A stretch of DNA of 64,000 bases, taken from positions 33,943,849 to 34,007,848 of the forward strand of contig OX388345.1 of the NCBI GenBank assembly GCA_947579665.1, in the 5' to 3' direction. The notes under the pieces were generated by a model. The model saw only the letters and a program-made list of their open reading frames with translations, was not told the origin of the DNA and did no database searches. The DNA is from Sympetrum striolatum. Its lineage: Eukaryota > Arthropoda > Insecta > Odonata > Libellulidae. The position numbers and the translations under genes are program-made. This document shows, in pieces, positions 1-11,083 of the stretch. The stretch's first letter is position 1, and the number at the start of each line of letters is the position of its first letter.

Positions 1-882
1 GACGACAGATGTCGACGACAGTTCACAAAACAGCACTTATTTTGTCATCAACAAACCGTGACGACGACAGATTTTCCATGTCTGTAACCGAAATTTTGTT
101 TACAGTCGCAGAAAAGTTGCAGAAAAACAGAGTGCATTAGTATTTTGTCTAAAACAAAATGTTGTAGACAAATGACGTTGTAACGATACTTTTTAAAATA
201 AAATAAGAAAAAATATAAAAATGCCGCACGGGGCGTAAAAGGTTATAAAGATTTAAACAAAAACTGATCGAAAGATCGCAAGTTGGGCGCCAATATTCAA
301 AAGAACAATCAAATTAAATTTACCGCGAAATGCATGAACTCAGGGTAGCTCGGTTTCCGAAGGAAATAAAAACCACAATTTATCTTAATTGATATTACTC
401 TATTCAAACAAGAAAATGCAAGACACATAAACCTCAAAGCTAATAAACACCACACCCCCAAAAGACACACATATTAAAACTCAAGAAAACACCAACCGAA
501 CACAGATGAAGAAAACGAAACATAAAGACACCACTACCAATAAACCTTATACCACCCTATGATACCCTAACACACAGAACACATATTAATATACAAAACA
601 CGATATTTGGGGGACGAATTCACACAAAGGGAGGGAACACTTAAAACACAACAGGCGTGGGTCCAGGGTTTATGAGGACTGTTTTGGTCAAGCTATATTC
701 TTTGACTACCTCTTTCCCAAAGAAAAGGACGCCCAGAAGTCCGAATATTCTTTAGCGTCGGTTTTCCTTACCCAATCACTACGCTTTGTTCAAATCTTGA
801 GGACCAACGCTTTTCCCATTCCCTTTCTGCAGATGGTCAACACATGGTTAACCACCCGCACCCCGGAAACGCTCTGATGGTC

Positions 883-977
883 GAAACAGGGTCAGGGTGT
901 GGCGCATTCCTGTCTTTACGCGGTCTATAGAACTCTCTAACCATAACATTATAACCATAAAACTAACATTACAATAA
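883..977. repeat. Direct repeat copy 1 (about 95 bp)
   Basis: This segment matches 1687-1768 with scattered substitutions. Both copies share a core reading GCGCATTCCTG, then C-TT-ACGC-GTC, then CTAACCATAA, and both run into repeated AACATTACAATAA-type sequence. The copies lie about 800 bp apart in the same orientation. The DNA between them is very AT-rich and has no usable reading frame. They could be the terminal repeats of a decayed retroelement or an old segmental duplication; no TG...CA ends or target-site duplication can be made out. Confidence 0.7.
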
Positions 978-1686
978 ACTAACATTACAACGTCGACAAA
1001 AAAAGTCGACAAAATATCTGCAACATGCGGTGTAAACCTGCCTTAAGAAAGATCTTAAACAGGGTAGTGTCCTCCTACCCAGTCTGTTTAACATTTAATT
1101 AGTCATGCTAAAAAAAATTACCCAATTACTTTAGTGGGGTCACTATGATGCCAAAATTCTCCGTTTTTTTTCACCCCTTTCAATGCTAAATCAATTGTTT
1201 CAATGTATCATAATTCATAATTGATCCTTTAATAACTTATTTAGCTTTTATATGTATTATCATTTTCCATTAATTATTAATTAATAAGTTATTTAAATAT
1301 GCAATAAAAATGCAGGTATTTATGTAATAAATATAAATTGATGTAGGAGTTTCAAACTTTCAGAACTTGTAGAAGAAGGCTAATTAGTATCTTAATAGCT
1401 TTTAGTAAAATTACTCTTCATTCTAAATGCTATCTGGAACTAGTTGGATCTAATTTGGCGCTTTTACTAATAATTTGATCATAAAATAATACATATCAAA
1501 TACAGTATATGTATATAAATATAAAATTAAACAATTTTCTGAATTAGAGTTTACTTACATTTTTTACAGTATTATAGTATTTTCATTTTAAATATTTAAA
1601 ATGGTTTATTCAGTAACTACATTAAAATTAAACATTAAATTATCATTTGCTCCTAGTGTAAATATTCTAGAAACAGAAATATAGTA

Positions 1687-1768
1687 GAAACAGGTCCAGG
1701 GTGTTGCGCATTCCTGCCTTCACGCAGTCCTTAGAAATCGCTAACCATAAAACCATCATTACAATAAG
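1687..1768. repeat. Direct repeat copy 2 (about 82 bp)
   Basis: Partner of 883-977, in the same orientation and lacking a short internal AT-rich stretch present in copy 1. Downstream lies a 128-codon minus-strand open frame (1731-2117) that matches nothing I recognise, and then the LINE remnant. Confidence 0.7.
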
Positions 1769-2149
1769 AAAAAATTGAAATTTCTGAGGTGTAGGAGTTG
1801 TTACTTTTCAGATCTTTATCAGAACTGAACTGATCATCATCATCTACAGCTTTACAGCCTTGGCTTCCTCTGTTGTTTGTCTCTGTAGTGGCCACACACA
1901 AGTTGGCCATCTTGAACTGATGGTGGGCTGCCATTAAGCTGTCAACAACCAGCAACAGAAGAACCACCTGAAGAAAGAATGACAAAGGACTCTCTCTTGC
2001 GCCATGGATGTGTAAACTGATATAGTGTTGTTCTCTCTTGGCAATGCTGGTCACGTGGCATTGTTTTTGTAAGGGAAAAATAAACATGTAAGACTCATCC
2101 GGCTTTCTATTGATCATTTACCTATGGTACTGCATAACGCATGCTAAAT

Positions 2150-3060
2150 TTGGCTCTACTCTTTTCTTTCTCTCTCCATCTTCCAATCCTTATTGTCCTC
2201 AGGTCCTCTTCAGCATCTTGCAGCCATCTTTTGCATAGTCTTCCTCTCTTCCATCTTGCCATTCATTTATAATTTTGGCATTCTGTACTCTTCCATCTCT
2301 TCAACATGGCCCAACCATGACAATCACATTGACTTGGAAAAACCTAACTATATCCTTCTCTTCAAACATTTAATTTTTTCCCAGTTCTGATTCTCCACCT
2401 TTCTCCCTCTTTAACTGGTCAATAGATACTGGTTGTTATTTTTTTTTAAATCTTCTAAGTGTTTCTTCATCTTGTTTAGATAGGACCCATTTCACAGCAT
2501 CATATGTAACTACTGGTCTTCAGCGTTTTACAACTTTTCAGTTTAGGAATTTGGGATAGAAGAATGGATTTGCGAGGAGCACATTTGCAAAATATGCCTT
2601 ATTACCTTGAATTACCCTTAGATTTATCTCCTCAAAAATCTTTTTTTTTCATTATTTAATATTACTCCAAGGTAAGTAAATTTTCTGATGCTCTCAAAAT
2701 TGCAATTCCCAATAATAGTTTTGCAGCTCTCATTTGTTCTGTGAAGAAGGTATTTTCATGCATTTGGTCTTATCTTCATTTATTGATGCCCATTCTTTTC
2801 CCAATGTCCTCAATATTAGTGAAAATTTCCTTAAGATCATTCACACTTCTTACTATCAGAGCTATATTATCAGCACATGCAAAATATTAATTGGGTTTAT
2901 ACACAATAGCTCCCTGTAATTTCAATTCTTTCATTGCTTAGTGCAAAACCATTGAATAGCACAGCTGAGAGAGCATCTCTTCTTCTTATCCCAGAGATAA
3001 TTTTAAATGTATTGCTTACTCTACCCTGTACGTCTATCAGAAATGAACTGTAATCAGTTT
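2150..3060 (-). mobile_element. Decayed non-LTR (LINE) reverse transcriptase fragment
   Basis: Read on the minus strand, this stretch gives successive pieces of a LINE reverse transcriptase in more than one frame. At about 3055-2920 one frame reads through a block ending GIRRRDALSAVLFNG, which corresponds to the family motif G-R-Q-G-D-x-L-S-x-x-L-F-N. At about 2886-2844 the catalytic box appears as FACADNIALI, where (Y/F)ADD is expected. Further on come pieces like the post-polymerase region (a FTYLGVILN-like segment, and a GHVERMEEYRMPK-like segment near 2300). It then degrades toward an EDLRTI-W-E-type end near 2150. Stops, frameshifts and the altered ADD box show it is dead. The family looks RTE- or Jockey-like, but I cannot decide which. 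It lies just downstream of the IP6K 3' end. Confidence 0.75.
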
Positions 3061-3594
3061 TTCATTAATGGATTGCTAAAGAAGGAAATTCAGATCATGG
3101 TTGGCATATTTCTAGAGCAAGTCCTTGTTTTATTTTAAAATGCCAAAGTTCTGTCCGAAACGTATTTAGCCAGAAAACTGGTTGCAACTTCATCCTCTCC
3201 AACTTTAGCTACTAGATGAAGATGGGGCTAGAAGATTATAAGGCTTACTAGCCAAGATGCTGTGTGAGGTAGTTTGCCTAATTTTCCTCGCCAAGCTTGA
3301 ATGTTATAAGTGGCACTTGTCCGTGTAATTGAAGCATAAGGAGTCTACAAGGAACTCCTTAGCATTTCATAAGGAGAGACCTTATATTTAGAATTACTTG
3401 GAATTACTCACAATTCAGTATCTTTCATTTCATCACAGTTATAAACAACTGTGACAAAAGTAAATTAAAGATACATTTAACTCTATCCTTTAACAAAGGA
3501 AAATATTTCTTTCATTAGGATATGGTAGCAGGACTGATGATGTGCAGAAAAATCTTAATCAAAAGCACGAATATTATAAAAATTGTAATAATCA
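3061..3594. other. Spacer between LINE remnant and IP6K 3' end
   Basis: AT-rich DNA without a credible reading frame on either strand. It is poor in CpG, with about 6 CpG in 3001-3600 by hand count. Nothing else is supported here. Confidence 0.5.
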
Positions 3595-4935
3595 TTTATT
3601 TACCCACTTCATTGTACAGTTTTACAAAAATATCCATATGTGCACTATTGCTTTGATATGAATAGATCTTTATGAATTCAGATGACATCACTGCTTCAGA
3701 AGCTTCCAACAATTTTTAAATGTATGCTTGTGAACAAGTGATGCTAAATTAATACGGCCCATTATTGCATGGTAAATATTAACACAGAAATACTATTATT
3801 TTGTAACAACATTCATCAGTGGAAAATTCTGGAGTCAAACAGTAAATTTTTTGTAGGATATACGAGGAAACTCAAGTTTAAATTTTCTCTTCATCAAAAT
3901 ACAATAACTGCCCAAACAAACAACGAGACATCACACATAAATGATACATTATTTATCCACATGAGTGGCATTCAATCACATTCACTAGCTTCCCACAACA
4001 CTTTTATAGACAAATGTGCACTATTTAGGTGGGCATATACAATGAACATGGACAATAATTTAAATTCTGGAAAAAAAGACAACACACATGGTCCCTTGCA
4101 GGGAATAATTTATCATCACTTAGAAACATCATGGTAAAATTGTACTAAGAGAGCAAATGTTACCCAAACTTTTATTGTCATTATCTACAACATGACACAT
4201 AAAAACTATCGGTGTACAAGAATACTGCCAAAATACCTCGCAAATAGGAGGTCTATATGAATGCAACAACAACACCATGAGCTGCAAAGATAATTTTGCA
4301 ACCACAGCGAAATTGCAGGGAAAGATGAGTCACTGCATCAGCTAAACATGAAACATGTCCAATGCAAATAACAACAATTGGGAAATTGGTGATTCCACCT
4401 TAAAAATTTGAAATTCAAGCGTGGCACCAGGAAAAATAGAACATGCCTTGAGAACATCTCAATATTTCTCAGTGCAGCATAATCATTTCATTTTTAATTG
4501 TGGATACTGCATGGCATGAAAAAGCTTGAGTGAGATCCATGAAATCTTTCAGAATGTTCTTTGGCTATACACAAGCTATTAGTTTTACCTTGTAGCCTTT
4601 ATCATAGATTTTTCACCATGGTTTCTTGAAGCAATAATTCGTTCACCCATTAAAAAATAACTTCTCCAGCACCTGATACTATTGAAGAAAATATATACAT
4701 CAACCTTTTCCTTTCTTCATAGGCTTTTAACATCAGGCTTCGATTCTTCCTACAAAATACCAAAACAGCTAATCCAGCCCCCTTATGCAAAATTCAATCT
4801 TCAACAAACTATAACCGTCGATAAAAACAACCGAGCAAAACAAAAAAACCTTGGTGCAACGTTTGGTGAAAAGGGCTATCAAATCCTCTTCAGAAGCATT
4901 TGTGCTGAGGACAAACAAAGGAATTCAGCTGATTT
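3595..4935 (-). other. Probable IP6K 3' untranslated region
   Basis: This is the sequence downstream of the IP6K stop codon on the minus strand. It has no coding potential in IP6K sense. Open frames on the opposite strand (for example 3769-4137) match nothing I know. Minus-strand AATAAA hexamers occur at 4176-4171 and 3600-3595, so the transcript could end shortly after either one. The 3' boundary is inferred; only transcript data would fix it. Confidence 0.4.
4171..4176 (-). terminator. Candidate polyadenylation signal AATAAA for IP6K
   Basis: TTTATT on the plus strand gives AATAAA on the minus strand, about 760 nt after the IP6K stop. A second identical hexamer at 3600-3595 is the alternative distal site. 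In AT-rich DNA this hexamer is common by chance. Confidence 0.35.
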
Positions 4936-5857
4936 TCACCCTTCGACAATTATCTCTTGAAGCAGTCTTTCAAGACTATTGAGACCTGTGATGAATCCAT
5001 AATCTGGCCCTTGGTGCACTCTGCCATTTCCTTCCTCCCCAAACGTCGTATGGGCAAAGTCAATCATTCTGATATCAACTCTAGTCGCTCTCGGCTCTCC
5101 TCTGTCACGTGACCTAACCCTCGAAGACATGGGTGAAAACTTTTTGAAAGGATGTTTTTGAGCAAAGTTATGTGTTGGAGAGATGCTCCCAGACAACTCG
5201 TCGTGATTCCTTCGCAGCAGGTCACTATCATCGTCATCTTCCTCCTCCTCTTCTTCCTCACCCCTGGAACACAACTTACGCCTTCCTCCACCCATTTTCT
5301 CAAGCCTCCGTGGGAATGTAACGCCGTCTGTGGACGAAGAAGCCAGAGTCCTCTGAACTTCCCAAGATGCATCTTCTGAGGATTCTGATGCAGGATGTAA
5401 GCAGTCTATCCAACCCTCTTCCGATGACGTGCATGGAGGGCTGCCTTCTGGAGAAGTGTGGAGATGTCCGCACGGAACACCCGACCCACACATTCCACCT
5501 GAAACTCCATCGAGAAGGTGAGGATCCAAGAATACTGTTTCTTCGGAGATTGGGATGAACCTATTTTCACTATGGTTTGCATTAGTTTCATTGTCCATTC
5601 CACTTCCATTGTGCAGTCTTCCTGTTGGGAGATCATCATGCTCGTCGGTGCCGCAGCAGTAACAGGAATGACTCTCATCAGAATGGGATAAGCAGTCAGA
5701 CGAGTTGCTGGTCTCGTGCTCCGTTCCTGGCAGGCTGCTATCCCCATTTGGAAGGCTACATTCGTCATCGCTGACATTGCTTTCGCTGGCAAAGTCATGC
5801 AATGGATACTCTATTGCCTCGTTCCATTCATATCCTTCATATACCACCAAAAGGGAA
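4936..5857 (-). CDS. IP6K: IP6K coding exon 6 (SLL and IDFA boxes, C-terminus)
   Basis: Acceptor TTTCTTGCAG|TTCCC at 5857; stop TGA at 4938-4936; 922 nt. Joined to exon 5 it reads FRFYSSSLLVVYEGYEWNE, the family SSLL-(V/I)-YEG strand. A long polar stretch of about 250 residues follows, rich in Ser, Asp and Glu, including a pure Glu/Asp run at residues 536-546, probably disordered. The C-terminus reads VDIRMIDFAHTTFG, then GPDYGFITGLNSLERLL. It carries the IDFA motif (residues 601-604), where Asp binds the metal-ATP, and the terminal GPDxGxxxGLxxL helix that closes the fold. The insertion is much longer than in vertebrate enzymes and may carry phospho-regulation, which is inference. Many overlapping frames here are shadows. 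Confidence 0.95.
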
Positions 5858-6538
5858 CTGCAAGAAATGAAAAAATTGCCATCAATTAATGTCTAGATTG
5901 CCATTTTGGGATTTTAGATTTGAAAAATTTGAGAAAGTTATTAATTCACTATGCTTGCTATGGTTAAACAGGATATAAAGCCTATACGAATTTTTATTTT
6001 ATTTATAGACATTATGAATAATGATGATTGCAAGTAACCAATGACCTATTTAGCATAAAATATCAGCTTAGACCATAAAGAAAAAAGAGAGCATTATAGA
6101 AAAGATAATTAATTCAATGTTAATCCTGATATTGTTTAAACATCGGTTGAGAGAAAACAAAATTTGACGGTGTCCAGGAACTGCATATTTTCATTTAACT
6201 TATCATGGATAAGTTCCACCGAATATTACCAAAAATTATTGATCAATTCTTTAAGTGACTGACTCTAAAGATAACTTCAGGAATATTTTTTGATTCCTCC
6301 TTCATTAGAACGATTCCTTAAAAGAGATCTACTAATTAACTGCATGACCAAACACTTGTAACACTACTAATCACTCAAATGACAGTTCACCATAATTCAC
6401 ATCTCTTTAAATTGTAGTTGCAAAATTTTTAAAACATTCACCCAACAAAATGAGCACTGAAGAAATGAAGATGATACATACACAGTATTTCACTGAACAC
6501 TTGAACACAGAAATGGACGAAAATAGTCCGAAACTAAC

Positions 6539-6920
6539 CTTGAGTAAAATCTGAAGCTACTTTGTCTTTTGATAACTTTTTGTAAACTGGAAAGTTTGTT
6601 GAGGACTTGACGTATCACTCTCTTCTTCAAGTGGAATCCATTGTGAAAGAACTTGTAAAGTGCACCTTTAAATCCTTCCTCATTCAACTCCCTCCCCCAA
6701 TATTTGTCCCTTTTGATAAAGTGATCTGAGTCTGCACGATACACTTGCATGCCACAAAGACGCACACCCAAGGAAGCTGAAGTGCTCGCTGCACACTTTG
6801 CCATCTGCTTGCTTTTCTTTTCTGCAGATGCATCGTCCCCATGTTGCCTTGTGCCCATTTTCAGGTCCAAGATACATGGACGACAATACTTGGAAGTTAT
6901 ATTTTCTAGGAGGAGGAAAT
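6539..6920 (-). CDS. IP6K: IP6K coding exon 5 (catalytic PxxxDxKxG box)
   Basis: Acceptor TATTCACAG|ATTTCC at 6920 and donor CTCAAG|GTTAGT after 6539; 382 nt. It encodes [20 protein letters not shown], then [20 protein letters not shown]. This contains the diagnostic inositol phosphate kinase box PCILDLKMG (residues 223-231), whose Asp and Lys contact inositol phosphate and support catalysis in the family. Then follow the conserved [20 protein letters not shown] block, [12 protein letters not shown], and the helical segment ending in SSFRFYS, whose last Ser codon is split. The match to insect IP6K is close throughout, with no frameshift. An open plus-strand frame at 6749-6943 is a shadow. Confidence 0.95.
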
Positions 6921-7391
6921 CTGTGAATACTAGGTTAAGGTAATGCACCGATATTTCTGAGTTATGATAAAAAGACACATATAACACTTTATAGTCTAAT
7001 GAGCATTAGGAACACAGAGTTTCCAGTAAACTGATTGAGAATGATGAACTGAATTAATGTTTTACCATAGATGAAGTAAGGATGAGTTATGTTGGATGGG
7101 AGCAGAGTATAAGAAAAGTATAATAAAAATATTTTTGATTGACTGTTATTTAAATGAATTAACATCTGCAGAATAGAAGGAACAATCTTCCTTGATTTTA
7201 TGATATTTTGTTACCTTAGAGAATAAGAAGGCATCTTCTAATTTTGTTATTACATTATGTAAAGTAATTAAAGAAAAGAGGGAATATAAAATACCTAAAG
7301 AAATTTTGACTTGAACAACATTGCTGTGTATCAATAAACTCTAATAACATATAATAAAGGTTTCTGGAATAAGTTCAAAGAAAAAGGATAC

Positions 7392-7462
7392 ATTGCTGAT
7401 TGACATTGTCAACAGATGATGAAGATGCTGGTTTCAAAAGGGCATTGCGGCTGATCTTCACT
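7392..7462 (-). CDS. IP6K: IP6K coding exon 4 (short linker exon)
   Basis: This 71 nt exon has acceptor TTCTATAG|AGTG at 7462 and donor CAAT|GTATCC after 7392. It encodes VKISRNALLKPASSSSVDN, then VNQQ, with split codons at both ends. It joins exon 5 to give QQYFLLLEN, matching the conserved HQFLLLEN strand that precedes the catalytic lysine box in this family. A second AG two bases downstream would break the phase, which decides the acceptor. The donor GTATCC is weaker than the others. Confidence 0.8.
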
Positions 7463-7774
7463 CTATAGAAAAAGGAAGAAAAGATTAAGTTTAATATACA
7501 ACGAATAACTGCATCAAGTTATCTACATATGGTATATTTTCAGTAAAATTTCATTTATTTAAGTTTATGTTGCAAGTTGGCCTTCTGCCCAGGTGGCAAC
7601 ATAATTTATAATTATATTCTATTAATAAAGAAATAGCTGAGCAAAATGCAATGGAAAATTTCATGTAATTAAGACTACTAAATTTGAATTCAATTATGTT
7701 AAGGATGCTTTAAAATTTCCCAAAAAAAGACACAGCTAACTTTGATGAACAATGATTAGAAAATCTCTAATTAC

Positions 7775-7904
7775 CTCATTTGCTCTCTCTTCCTTTTCGA
7801 AGAACTGGATTGTGATCTTTCACTGCTTACGTCAACTGACCGGAAAGAGGGACTGTACTTCTGATCAAAAGCCATGCCTCCACTGCTTGTAACTTGCATC
7901 ACAC
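7775..7904 (-). CDS. IP6K: IP6K coding exon 3
   Basis: Acceptor ATTTCAG|GTGTG at 7904 and donor ATGAG|GTAATT after 7775; 130 nt. The split Gly codon from exon 2 continues as GVMQVTSSGG, which fits the family pattern KGV after the N-lobe. The rest is a Ser- and Lys/Arg-rich linker (FRSVDVSSERSQSSSSKRKR), a likely flexible loop and possible nuclear-localisation-like basic patch (KRKREQ). It ends with two bases of a split Arg codon. Support is the exact phase match at both ends; the linker itself is not conserved enough to be diagnostic. Confidence 0.82.
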
Positions 7905-9826
7905 CTGAAATTATTAAGAAAAGAACTTTCTTTATAAACCTGAAAAATTACACCAAGTTGAGTTAAATTTAAGATACTCCAAAATGACTTCTCATCGAAT
8001 AGGAACAAAATGAAACTAATTAAAAATTAATATTACTGGCAATTCTAATTCCAATTCTACGAATGAACAAAAATGAAATATTTTAACAAAATGAACTACA
8101 AGTTTTTTAAATTCAAGGGATTTCTTCTGATACATTGATACAAGAAATGTCAATATTTTCTCAGAGATATAAAACAATTACATTGTTAAGACTTAAAAAA
8201 CACACAAAATTTGGAAATCAGCAGTTAGCAGGTGGAAGTTTAAAGGAAAAGGCATATGCTCTTCTTTAGGCACCCACTAAACACATGCGATTAGTGAAGC
8301 ACAAATAGCACACAAAACATAATTAATTAAATTTTACCCCAAAGCTTAACGGCTAACAAAAGAGGAGATTAACACAGTTCACGGTCCATTATGATTCATG
8401 GTGTCCAAATGTAAAATTTTGTTCTTCGGGTAAGATTGCTCATTTTTCTGTTTACTCATGCCTTGAACAAAAACGTTACGTTGACGTCTCAAAGAGGATT
8501 TATCTCAAAGAAAAAAAATACAGGTATATGCTGGGTCTCTTTAAACGGTTGTAACTTTATACAGTTCTCCTAACAGCCAAGAACGAGCAAAATTTCCAAA
8601 GTATTGCCGCGTACATTTGAACAGCCATACAAACCCTTCGAGAAGTTCCCGGGTTCTCGGACGTTTAACTGTCCACCTCATCGCAATCGGCTTGGCTTCG
8701 GCGGCAAAGTTGGCAAAGAGGTGGCCGGTCTGTAGAAGCCAATCACAGGGCCTCCACTGAGATCTAAGCTCCATTCACCCTTGACATAGGGAAAAACTAA
8801 TTGTTTTATGCAGCCTAGCACTGCAACAATACGGGTATTCACTAAAAGCACCATTCTGATTTCCAGCTTCCACAAAAAAGTGTCGAAGCAAAAAAATCAA
8901 GAGAAAATTTCCTTCAGTGAGAAGCCACAGGAAACAGTTTCTCTCTAACAAGAGTTCTCTGGGCAGGCAGTCACATTTCATAGCATTTGAAAGAGAAATG
9001 CGTTTGTTTCATAAAAAAGCATGTTTTTCTTATGGGTTGTCACAAAGATGGATTACACCATTCAGTGTTATTCAGTGCCAGGGCCTACCCATGTAACAAT
9101 GGCACTGCTGTTTTTGAATTCCTAGGTGCTCCAAGATGGTGAGCACCCCTAGAGGTTAGATTTCATAACTGTAATCTTAAGGAAATCCATCCTTGAGCCC
9201 TAATCCAGAAGACAGGACTCAAAGGGGTGTTTAAAAGTCAGCTTCCATCATAGATAAACCCTCTGCACTGATGGATCCTACCCCCTATTGATGTCTACCC
9301 TGAGTGGTTTCCAATCTTGCCCACTCCTAGGGATGACTCCATAGGGAGTAAAAATAATACCCTAAAGTGTATACTCAAATTTAGTAATCACCCTACTTAT
9401 GAAAATTTTAAAAATGATTAGTGTAATTTGTAAACTTTTGTAAAAATATGTAAAGTGTAAGATGGTAAAACTTATGTTGAATGCGAAAGCTGCCCAGAGA
9501 GAAGGGAAAAAACAGCTGGACAATCCTCCATCCTGCAGGAAAGAGCAACTGGACAGAGAATGATGCTTTCTACTAGATGAGAGCTATACTGGGAGAGAAA
9601 GGAGGGTGGGTTTCATTTCGTGGATGAGCATTCTTAATTCTCAAAACGGAGGATGTGATCGTAACTTCACCGGAATATCGCTCAATGGAGTGGTCCCCAA
9701 CCTCAGTCACCCCGCCAACTTCCCTAACGCCATCTGCAGACTCGGAAAAAGCAACAACACACCAACAGGACAACAACATGGGCAGGTATGGTGGTTTTGT
9801 AGGACAATTCCAATTGCTCCTCTTAC
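7905..9826 (-). other. IP6K intron between coding exons 2 and 3
   Basis: The largest visible intron (1922 bp, GT-AG). Most of it is AT-rich and CpG-poor (about 2 CpG in 9001-9600 by hand count). A more CpG-rich patch lies at about 8460-8740. At about 9060-9370 there is a higher-complexity block, lower in AT than its surroundings, that resembles an old interspersed repeat. I cannot assign that block to a family. Confidence 0.6.
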
Positions 9827-9953
9827 CTTTGAATTTTGGAACAAATTTTTGTATTTCATCTGGGATATGCTGGTAGAAATTGAGCTCTCTTGCATTCAGA
9901 GGTTTACAAATAGTGCCGTCGTTTAGCAGGAGCAATCTGGTGTGACCTCCAAC
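9827..9953 (-). CDS. IP6K: IP6K coding exon 2 (start of kinase domain)
   Basis: Acceptor TTTTTCAG|GTTGGA at 9953 and donor AAAG|GTAAGA after 9827; length 127 nt, so the last codon is split 1/2. It encodes VGGHTRLLLLNDGTICKPL, then a segment ending in KFKG. This is the N-lobe of the inositol polyphosphate kinase fold: the family pattern is QVGGH, a hydrophobic strand, then (I/V)CKPL with the lysine in the nucleotide-binding region. The final Gly is completed by the first two bases of the next exon. Overlapping open frames on the plus strand at 9606-9926 are shadows. Confidence 0.9.
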
Positions 9954-10716
9954 CTGAAAAAGTAATGCAAAAATTCCATCGATTAAGCTATGTTGAACTT
10001 AAGATTTTGTCATGTCACCACATGGAAACCAACTGGGTAACCAATTCCTAATGACCAAGTATTTGCTCGAGTTGCACCCCGTCTTTAACACTAAATCTTT
10101 CACTACTTACGAAGTGACTACACTTTGAAAAATAGCATGTCATTTTAAATGGTAGTTTTGAATGCCTGTTGCATTCGGCAGTGGTTCTTTTCTGTCTGGA
10201 ACGTTTTCATTCTAAAAAAGAGTTTCTGAGATGGGTGAGAAAGCCAAAAGAAGCAGATGGGTTCAAAGTTTTCCTGACATCGAGGGTCAATACCTCCCTC
10301 CCCTTCAAAATTTGGATTTCACACTTTGATTCATGCAACCGTAAAATAATCCGATAACACAGAAATCACACATTTGGACACATCTGCTGGTGTAAAAGCA
10401 AACTACCGACCAAAAACCCTTTCTCCCAGATACTTAAAAGAGTTACAAACTGACACCAGGAAGAATGCAAGACAAAGAACCAGGCGAAAAATAGCCATCT
10501 TATAAATGTGATTCACCAATATTTACCGCAGGACAAACACACAGACACACGCTGCTAAGGTTCGGCCGAGGTCGGATCCTCCAACGACTTCCGGAAAATT
10601 GACCAGAGTCTGAGGTTCATTCCCGCACAGGGACGTGGCGGACTGCCAGGAGTTAATTTTTCGGGGTAAGTTCGGCGGTTAGGGAATCGCAGAGTTTGAG
10701 ACACCAATTCACTCAC

Positions 10717-11083
10717 TTGATTGGACAGCGGGAAGAGGGAGACTTCCCCTGCGTCCTCCTCATAGTCATCTTCCTCTTCATCCTCCACCGCCCCTCCTCC
10801 TCCTCCGGGCATGTAAGGATGTTCCATGCGAACTCGACGTCTGCCTTTTCGACTCAGGATCCGGAGGCTCCCAGCAGTGTAGCTGCCGGAGGCGTGGTTC
10901 CCGGAGACCTGGTCGAGCGGCGGTCGCACCGCCGGAGGTGCGGAAGACGTGTTTGGCGGCGTCGCGGTGTCTGTTGATTCTCCCATTCCCCACGTTGACA
11001 GCTGGAAAACCATCCCAGCGGCCTCCGCGTAAGACAAATGCCGTTTGCTGCGTTGGAATCGTTGGGGCTCCTCTTCGGGAGGC
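10717..11083 (-). CDS. IP6K: IP6K coding exon 1 of the visible model (N-terminal extension)
   Basis: The exon opens at a splice acceptor (TCTCTTCCGCAG) and closes at a perfect donor, CAA|GTGAGT, after ...LFPLSNQ. The next exon continues VGGHT, which reproduces the conserved IP6K start of the kinase fold (xxNQVGGHT). The frame stays open back to an in-frame TAA at 11112-11110, and the first ATG in frame is at 11013 (MVFQLSTWG). So either translation starts there, or an upstream exon ending in a split codon joins at 11083. The exon is GC-rich and CpG-rich, unlike the introns. It encodes a low-complexity region with a Gly run followed by an acidic EDEEEDDYEEDAGE stretch, probably disordered. Membership in the gene is firm; the start is not. 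Confidence 0.8.

Larger units (their letters stand above)
4936..11083 (-). other. IP6K: Inositol hexakisphosphate kinase gene (visible extent, six coding exons)
   Basis: Gene model on the minus strand, 5' to 3': 11083-10717, 9953-9827, 7904-7775, 7462-7392, 6920-6539, 5857-4936. All five introns (763, 1922, 312, 471 and 681 bp) are GT-AG and every junction keeps frame. Known family role: IP6K phosphorylates inositol hexakisphosphate with ATP to form the pyrophosphate 5-PP-InsP5 (IP7), in cytosol and nucleus. Counting from the first in-frame Met at 11013, the product is about 642 residues, longer than vertebrate IP6Ks (roughly 410-440). The extra length comes from an N-terminal extension of about 100 residues and a long acidic insertion before the IDFA box. 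The PxxxDxKxG box is at residues 223-231, SSLL at 336-339 and IDFA at 601-604. The 5' end is probably incomplete. Confidence 0.92.

Noticed and set aside
1731..2117. 128-codon minus-strand open frame with a hydrophobic stretch
   Set aside because: No recognisable protein. It overlaps a repeat copy, and the hydrophobic run (SFFLQVVLLLLVVDS) comes from AT/CT-rich sequence. It may be part of a repeat.
3769..4137. 122-codon plus-strand open frame
   Set aside because: Antisense to the probable IP6K 3' UTR, with no family resemblance and the composition of translated AT-rich DNA.
5104..5113. Second GTCACGTGAC palindrome as a regulatory site
   Set aside because: It lies within IP6K coding exon 6 and is explained by codon content; no other motif accompanies it.
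9606..9926. Plus-strand open frames over 9.6-9.9 kb
   Set aside because: They run antisense across IP6K coding exon 2, whose minus-strand reading is clearly conserved.
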